Both the position numbers and the translations under genes were made by a program. From Bacillota bacterium (GTDB taxonomy: Bacteria > Bacillota > Clostridia > UBA1381), in NCBI GenBank assembly GCA_021203665.1, contig JAJQAT010000145.1, positions 1 through 10,584 of the forward strand: a stretch of 10,584 nucleotides of DNA, given 5' to 3'. Numbering within the stretch: the first letter of the stretch is position 1; every line of letters starts with the position of its first letter. Shown one piece after another: positions 7,613 through 10,584 of the stretch. Below the pieces are notes generated by a model, which was given only the letters and a program-made list of their open reading frames with translations, made no database searches and had not been told where the DNA came from.

Positions 7613-7657
7613 ATATTTAGTGCAGAATTTGATTTTTTAGAAAGGCGGGAAAATGTG

Positions 7658-8143
7658 ATGTATTGCGTCGGCGATAAGGTTGTGCATCCTCTGCATGGAG
7701 CGGGTACAATAGAAGAAATTAAGGAAATGGAAATTGTCGGCAAAAAGCGTCAATATTATGTTGTAAAATTTGCTATAGGCAACATGGTTACCAACATACC
7801 TATTGAAAGCAGTGACAGCATAGGACTACGTCCTGTCATAGACAAGCAGGAAGCGAAAAACGTGCTTCAATGTTTCAGAGATGCGGATATCGAGGATGAT
7901 TCCAACTGGAATAAGCGTCAAAGGGATAATCTGATTAAGATTAAATCGGGAGACATTTATCAGGTACTTGCGGTTCTCAAAGAGCTGATGTACCGTGAAA
8001 AGCTCAAGGGTCTTTCAACAAGCGAAAGAAAAACGCTGTGCTCCGCGAAGCAGATTGTTGTAAGCGAGCTGGTTTTGTCGGAGGTTGCCGATATTGGAGA
8101 TATTGAAAGTATAATGAACGACACAGTCGAGGCACTGATTTAA
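7658..8143 (+). CDS. carD: CarD/CdnL-family RNA polymerase-binding transcription regulator
   Basis: CarD-type proteins bind the beta subunit of RNA polymerase through an N-terminal Tudor-like domain and stabilise open promoter complexes through a helical C-terminal domain. The 161-residue protein shows the N-terminal module at about 1-60 (VGDKVVHPLHGAGTIEEI at 4-21, then strands around YYVVKF). The helical domain at about 65-155 includes NWNKRQRDNL (83-92), KSGD (96-99) and LSTSERKTL (119-127). W84 aligns by eye with the conserved tryptophan (W85) of Mycobacterium tuberculosis CarD that wedges the upstream edge of the transcription bubble. ATG 7658 has AAGGCGG about 9 nt upstream; GTG at 7655 is a possible alternative. 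carD precedes ispD and ispF, the same order as in M. tuberculosis. Its role in the Clostridia is less studied than in mycobacteria. Confidence 0.92.
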   Translation: MYCVGDKVVHPLHGAGTIEEIKEMEIVGKKRQYYVVKFAIGNMVTNIPIESSDSIGLRPVIDKQEAKNVLQCFRDADIEDDSNWNKRQRDNLIKIKSGDIYQVLAVLKELMYREKLKGLSTSERKTLCSAKQIVVSELVLSEVADIGDIESIMNDTVEALI

Positions 8144-8146
8144 AAA

Positions 8147-8178
8147 ACAGCACATTTCATATAATTGGAATGTGCTGT
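8147..8178. other. Stable hairpin between carD and ispD without a + strand T-tract
   Basis: ACAGCACATT (8147-8156) pairs perfectly with AATGTGCTGT (8169-8178). One G-U and one C-G pair can extend the stem to 12 bp, closing an 8-nt AT-rich loop. On the + strand it is followed by ACTTAT, not by T, so it is not a normal terminator for carD. Six A at 8142-8147, overlapping its first base, give a T-run only on the opposite strand. It ends 10 nt before the ispD ribosome binding site and could act in RNA processing, stability or partial attenuation. Confidence 0.7.
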
Positions 8179-8197
8179 ACTTATACATGGAGGAATT

Positions 8198-8890
8198 ATG
8201 AAAATTACTGCGGTTATAGTCGCGGGCGGCAGAGGCACGAGAATGGGCGCCGGCAAAAACAAGGTATTCCTTAAAATTCTCGGGGAAGAGGTAATTTGCC
8301 ACACACTGCGCGCGTTTGAAAATAACAATTTTATAGATGATATTATAGTCGTAACGGGCAAAAACGATATAACCGAATGCGCAGCGCTTGTAAAGAAATA
8401 TAAATTTTCAAAGGTAAGCACCGTGACGGAGGGCGGAGAAACGCGACGCGAGTCCGTGTTTAACGGACTTATGTGTGCAAGCGGAGATATTGTTCTTATT
8501 CACGACGGCGCACGGGCACTTGTGACGGATAGTGAAATAAATAATTCCATTGAGGACTGCAAAAAATACGGCGCGTCGGCGGCGGGCGTAAAATGCAAGG
8601 ATACGCTTAAAGCAGCGGACGCGGAAGGGTTTATATCGGGAACCGTAAACCGCAAATCAACCTATCTTATACAAACGCCGCAGACGTTTTATCTGGACAA
8701 AATACTTGATTTGCATAAAAGAGCCGACCGCGAGAGCTTTAATGCCACGGACGACTGTATGATAGCCGAGCGCTACGGAATGAAGGTTAAAATAAGCGCC
8801 GGCAGCTATGATAATATAAAGCTTACCACTCCCGAGGATATGATAATAGGGGAGAGAATACTTAAAAGAAGAAAGGAAAACGGAATATGA
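8198..8890 (+). CDS. ispD: 2-C-methyl-D-erythritol 4-phosphate cytidylyltransferase
   Basis: IspD joins MEP to CTP to form CDP-ME, the third step of the MEP isoprenoid pathway. The 230-residue protein is normal length. It has the glycine-rich CTP-binding start AVIVAGGRGTRMG (5-17) with K22 and the ETRRESVFNG segment (81-90). It also has IHDGARAL (101-108), TPQTF (160-164), TDDCMIAER (184-192) and KLTTPEDM (208-215). The HDGAR motif is followed by A where P is usual; the Asp and Arg are kept, so activity is expected. ATG 8198 follows GGAGG (8189-8193) with a short 4-nt spacer. An in-frame ATG at 8165 would start inside the preceding hairpin and has no ribosome binding site. The stop overlaps the ispF start by 4 nt. 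Confidence 0.97.
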   Translation: MKITAVIVAGGRGTRMGAGKNKVFLKILGEEVICHTLRAFENNNFIDDIIVVTGKNDITECAALVKKYKFSKVSTVTEGGETRRESVFNGLMCASGDIVLIHDGARALVTDSEINNSIEDCKKYGASAAGVKCKDTLKAADAEGFISGTVNRKSTYLIQTPQTFYLDKILDLHKRADRESFNATDDCMIAERYGMKVKISAGSYDNIKLTTPEDMIIGERILKRRKENGI

Positions 8891-9354
8891 GAATAGGTCA
8901 CGGATATGATGTTCACAAGCTGGTCGAGGGACGCGACTGTATAATATGCGGCGTTAAAATTCCCTACGAAAAGGGGCTTTTGGGACACAGCGACGCAGAT
9001 GTCGCGCTTCACGCGCTTTCCGACGCTCTTCTCGGCGCGGCGGCGCTTGGCGACATAGGGCGGCATTTCCCCGATACCGATGAAAAATATAAGGGCGCGG
9101 ACAGCCGTATGCTCCTCAGAGAGGTTATGAAAAAAATATCTCAAAAGGGTTACGAGGTGGAAAACGCGGACGTTACCATTGTGGCTCAAAGACCGAAAAT
9201 GTCGCCGTACATCGAGGAAATGCGTAAAAATATAGCGGAGGATCTACGCATTGATATTGATAATGTCAACATTAAAGCGACAACAACAGAAAAGCTCGGC
9301 TTTGAGGGCAGGGGAGAGGGAATATCCGCGACGGCGGTCGCGCTTTTGAAATAG
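8887..9354 (+). CDS. ispF: 2-C-methyl-D-erythritol 2,4-cyclodiphosphate synthase
   Basis: IspF cyclises CDP-ME 2-phosphate to MEcPP with loss of CMP, two steps after IspD, and works as a trimer with a divalent metal. The 155-residue protein is the usual size. The metal ligands are visible as D8 and H10 in IGHGYDVH (3-10) and H42 in the segment after GHSDADV (33-39). GDIGRHFPDTD (55-65) and ATTTEKLGFEGRGEG (131-145) are the family's other signatures. Its ATG lies inside the end of ispD (ATGA), with AAAGGA at 8872-8877, so translation is probably coupled. IspE, which acts between the two steps, is not in the window. The stop codon overlaps the ribosome binding site of the next gene. Confidence 0.97.
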   Translation: MRIGHGYDVHKLVEGRDCIICGVKIPYEKGLLGHSDADVALHALSDALLGAAALGDIGRHFPDTDEKYKGADSRMLLREVMKKISQKGYEVENADVTIVAQRPKMSPYIEEMRKNIAEDLRIDIDNVNIKATTTEKLGFEGRGEGISATAVALLK

Positions 9355-9371
9355 GAGGGACAATGACTTGA
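9353..9371 (+). promoter_or_regulatory. Ribosome binding site, two-codon ORF and TTG start of the HAD-GtrA gene
   Basis: AGGAGGG (9353-9359) overlaps the ispF stop. ATG at 9363 is only 3 nt downstream and reads ATG ACT TGA, ending at once. TTG at 9368 is 8 nt downstream, in the frame that preserves the catalytic DFDET motif, and overlaps the TGA. TTG is therefore the start of the real protein. Confidence 0.75.
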
Positions 9372-10324
9372 ACATATACGATTTTGACGAAACGATTTAT
9401 GACAGTGACAGCACAAGGGATTTTTATTTTCATTGCCTCAGAAAATATCCGAAAATACTGATTAGCGTTCCGGCGATGGCATGGGCGTTTTTTCTGTATA
9501 TTTTGGGATTGAAAACAAAGACGCAGTTTAAGGAAAAGATGTATCGTTTTTTGTATTATGTTCCCGACATAGACAGCGAGCTTAATCTTTTTTGGAATAA
9601 AAACGAGCGGAAAATAAAGCAATGGTATAGGGACAGGCAAAGGGATGACGATGTTATTATATCCGCGTCGCCCGAATTTCTGCTTGAACCCATATGCAAA
9701 AGGCTTGGCATAAAATCGCTTATAGCGTCAAAGGTGGACAAGCATACGGGCTTGTACAGCGGCGAAAATTGCCACGGAGAAGAAAAGGTAAAAAGGCTTA
9801 AAGCGGAAATTCCCGACGCGGTATGCGAGGAGTTTTATTCGGATTCCCTGTCGGACGCTCCTCTTGCGGAGCTTGCCGCAACGGCAAAGATAATCCGCGG
9901 CAATGAGATAATCGATTGGGACAAGTACAAGCCGTCAAAGCTGAAAATGTTCCTAAGCCGTGAATTTCTCGCTTTTCTTGTGGTGGGCGTTATAAATACC
10001 CTAAGCAATGTGGTATTTTCAACGATATATTCGATTTTTATACCGAATACCACGCTCGCGTTCTTCCCGGGATATATCACCTCAAACGTGGTGTCGTATC
10101 TGCTTAACAGCAAGCTGACCTTTAATGAAAGGCTGGGATTTGTAAAATTTATAAAATTCTTCATATCGTATATACCGAACTTTGTTATTCAAACGGTTAT
10201 AGTCTACCTGTTCGACCGCTTCATCCACGGCCCGAGCGTAATCGCATACGCAATCGCCGCGGTTATCGGTGTGCCGGTGACGTTTATATTTATGAAGGTG
10301 TTTACGTTTAGAAAAGGGAAATAA
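9368..10324 (+). CDS. Fusion of HAD-IB phosphatase and GtrA-type membrane protein
   Basis: In 318 residues, the N-terminal part (1 to about 185) is a HAD-superfamily subfamily IB hydrolase. Motif I is DFDET (5-9) with D5 as the likely nucleophile and D7 as general acid. Motif II is ISASPEF (98-104), the motif III lysine lies near 140-145 (EEKVKRLK), and motif IV is YSDSLSDAPL (157-166). A hydrophobic segment at 28-47 probably belongs to the cap region. The C-terminal part (about 198-318) has four predicted membrane segments, near 201-223, 228-247, 262-283 and 291-313, with GtrA-like features. GtrA proteins are associated with moving polyprenyl-phosphate-linked sugars across the membrane. The phosphatase should face the cytoplasm. 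The substrate is unknown; a polyprenyl or sugar phosphate is an inference from the fusion and the ispDF context. The start is TTG, 13 nt after ispF, and the next in-frame ATG would remove the catalytic motif. Confidence 0.88.
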   Translation: MNIYDFDETIYDSDSTRDFYFHCLRKYPKILISVPAMAWAFFLYILGLKTKTQFKEKMYRFLYYVPDIDSELNLFWNKNERKIKQWYRDRQRDDDVIISASPEFLLEPICKRLGIKSLIASKVDKHTGLYSGENCHGEEKVKRLKAEIPDAVCEEFYSDSLSDAPLAELAATAKIIRGNEIIDWDKYKPSKLKMFLSREFLAFLVVGVINTLSNVVFSTIYSIFIPNTTLAFFPGYITSNVVSYLLNSKLTFNERLGFVKFIKFFISYIPNFVIQTVIVYLFDRFIHGPSVIAYAIAAVIGVPVTFIFMKVFTFRKGK

Positions 10325-10337
10325 TATTTATAAATTT

Positions 10338-10584
10338 ATGGGGAAAGTGAAAATGGGGACAGTAAAAAATAAAATTTTTAAGCTCGCGCCGGCGGTTGTA
10401 TTGGGTTTGGAGTAAGGTATAAGCAGAGCGCTGTTTTTTGCGGCAAAAAATAACGAAACTATAAAAATAGCGATTTATCCGTCCGGCGGCGGTTTGTCGG
10501 ATACATATTATTTTGAAATAAAATCAAACGGAAAAATATTGGTTGTAAAAGGGGACAGGACAGGTAATGACCTCTCACAAAGCA
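10338..10584 (+). pseudogene. 5' part of a probable exported-protein gene broken by an in-frame TAA
   Basis: A reading frame starts at ATG 10338 or 10353; the latter has GGGGAAAG upstream. It runs MGTVKNKIFKLAPAVVLGLE and then meets TAA at 10413-10415. The same frame then stays open for 56 codons to the window edge and looks coding: GISRALFFAAKNNETIKIAI, then YPSGGGLSDTYYFEIKSNGK and a charged tail. The segments around the stop together resemble one N-terminal signal or membrane anchor followed by an extracellular beta-rich domain. No in-frame ATG or GTG follows the stop, and the first TTG lies far inside the second part. I infer a nonsense mutation or a sequencing error. I do not recognise the family. 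No clear terminator separates it from the HAD-GtrA gene. Confidence 0.55.

Larger units (their letters stand above)
7492..7657. promoter_or_regulatory. AT-rich intergenic region upstream of carD
   Basis: The 166-nt gap is strongly AT-rich. AAAATTTT (7514-7521) and AAAATTTT (7526-7533) flank CTTA and can form an all-A/T hairpin, but there is no GC-rich stem with a T-tract, so I see no clear terminator for the fucosidase gene. A-tracts before the two carD promoters could act as UP elements. Confidence 0.5.

Noticed and set aside
9363..9371. ATG 9363 as the real start of the HAD-GtrA protein
   Set aside because: It reads ATG ACT TGA and stops at once. Only TTG 9368 is in frame with the catalytic motif and has proper spacing from the ribosome binding site.
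10413..10415. Recoding (selenocysteine or pyrrolysine) at the in-frame stop
   Set aside because: The codon is TAA, which neither amino acid uses. A mutation or sequence error is simpler.
1..10584. CRISPR array, tRNA or rRNA gene, insertion sequence or phage genes
   Set aside because: I saw no regularly spaced repeats, cloverleaf-like segments, transposase or phage protein motifs, or flanking inverted repeats on either strand.

Overview
The window looks like a chromosomal segment of an endospore-forming, anaerobic member of the Clostridia (Bacillota). The evidence is a SipL-like spore-coat-type protein (DUF3794/SPOCS plus LysM), Mini-ribonuclease III, a transketolase split into two subunits, a CarD/CdnL-type RNA polymerase-binding protein, the MEP isoprenoid pathway, strong GGAGG-type ribosome binding sites and near-consensus sigma-A promoters. 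Base composition is moderate (judged by eye, not counted), with frequent GCG and ATA codons throughout, and no block stands out as foreign. I cannot name a genus. All real genes are on the + strand.

Layout. (1) 38-1579: SipL-like protein, closed by a strong intrinsic terminator (1586-1613). (2) 1647-5953: a sigma-A promoter drives a likely five-gene operon: cysS, mrnC, the N- and C-terminal transketolase subunits (1-nt overlap), and a small lipoprotein of unknown function, ending in a weaker hairpin terminator. (3) 5935-7491: a single cytoplasmic GH29-type alpha-L-fucosidase gene whose predicted promoter lies inside that terminator hairpin. (4) 7547-10324: two tandem promoters drive carD, ispD, ispF (ATGA overlap) and a fusion of a HAD-IB phosphatase to a GtrA-type membrane domain that starts at TTG. 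(5) 10338 to the window end: the 5' part of a probable exported-protein gene broken by an in-frame TAA.

How the genes relate. CysS charges tRNA-Cys and MrnC matures 23S rRNA. The transketolase pair moves carbon through the non-oxidative pentose phosphate pathway and supplies glyceraldehyde-3-phosphate, a precursor of the MEP pathway in which IspD and IspF act. Isoprenoids made there become undecaprenyl phosphate, the lipid carrier that GtrA-family proteins handle, so the HAD-GtrA fusion at the end of the ispDF operon may be functionally linked (inference). CarD next to ispD-ispF matches the mycobacterial order, and cysS-mrnC and ispD-ispF both belong to one cluster in Bacillus subtilis. Here the two pairs are separated by the transketolase, lipoprotein and fucosidase genes. 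Most of the window is conventional. The least explained items are the interrupted gene at the right edge, the HAD-GtrA fusion with its unusual start site, and the hairpin between carD and ispD.
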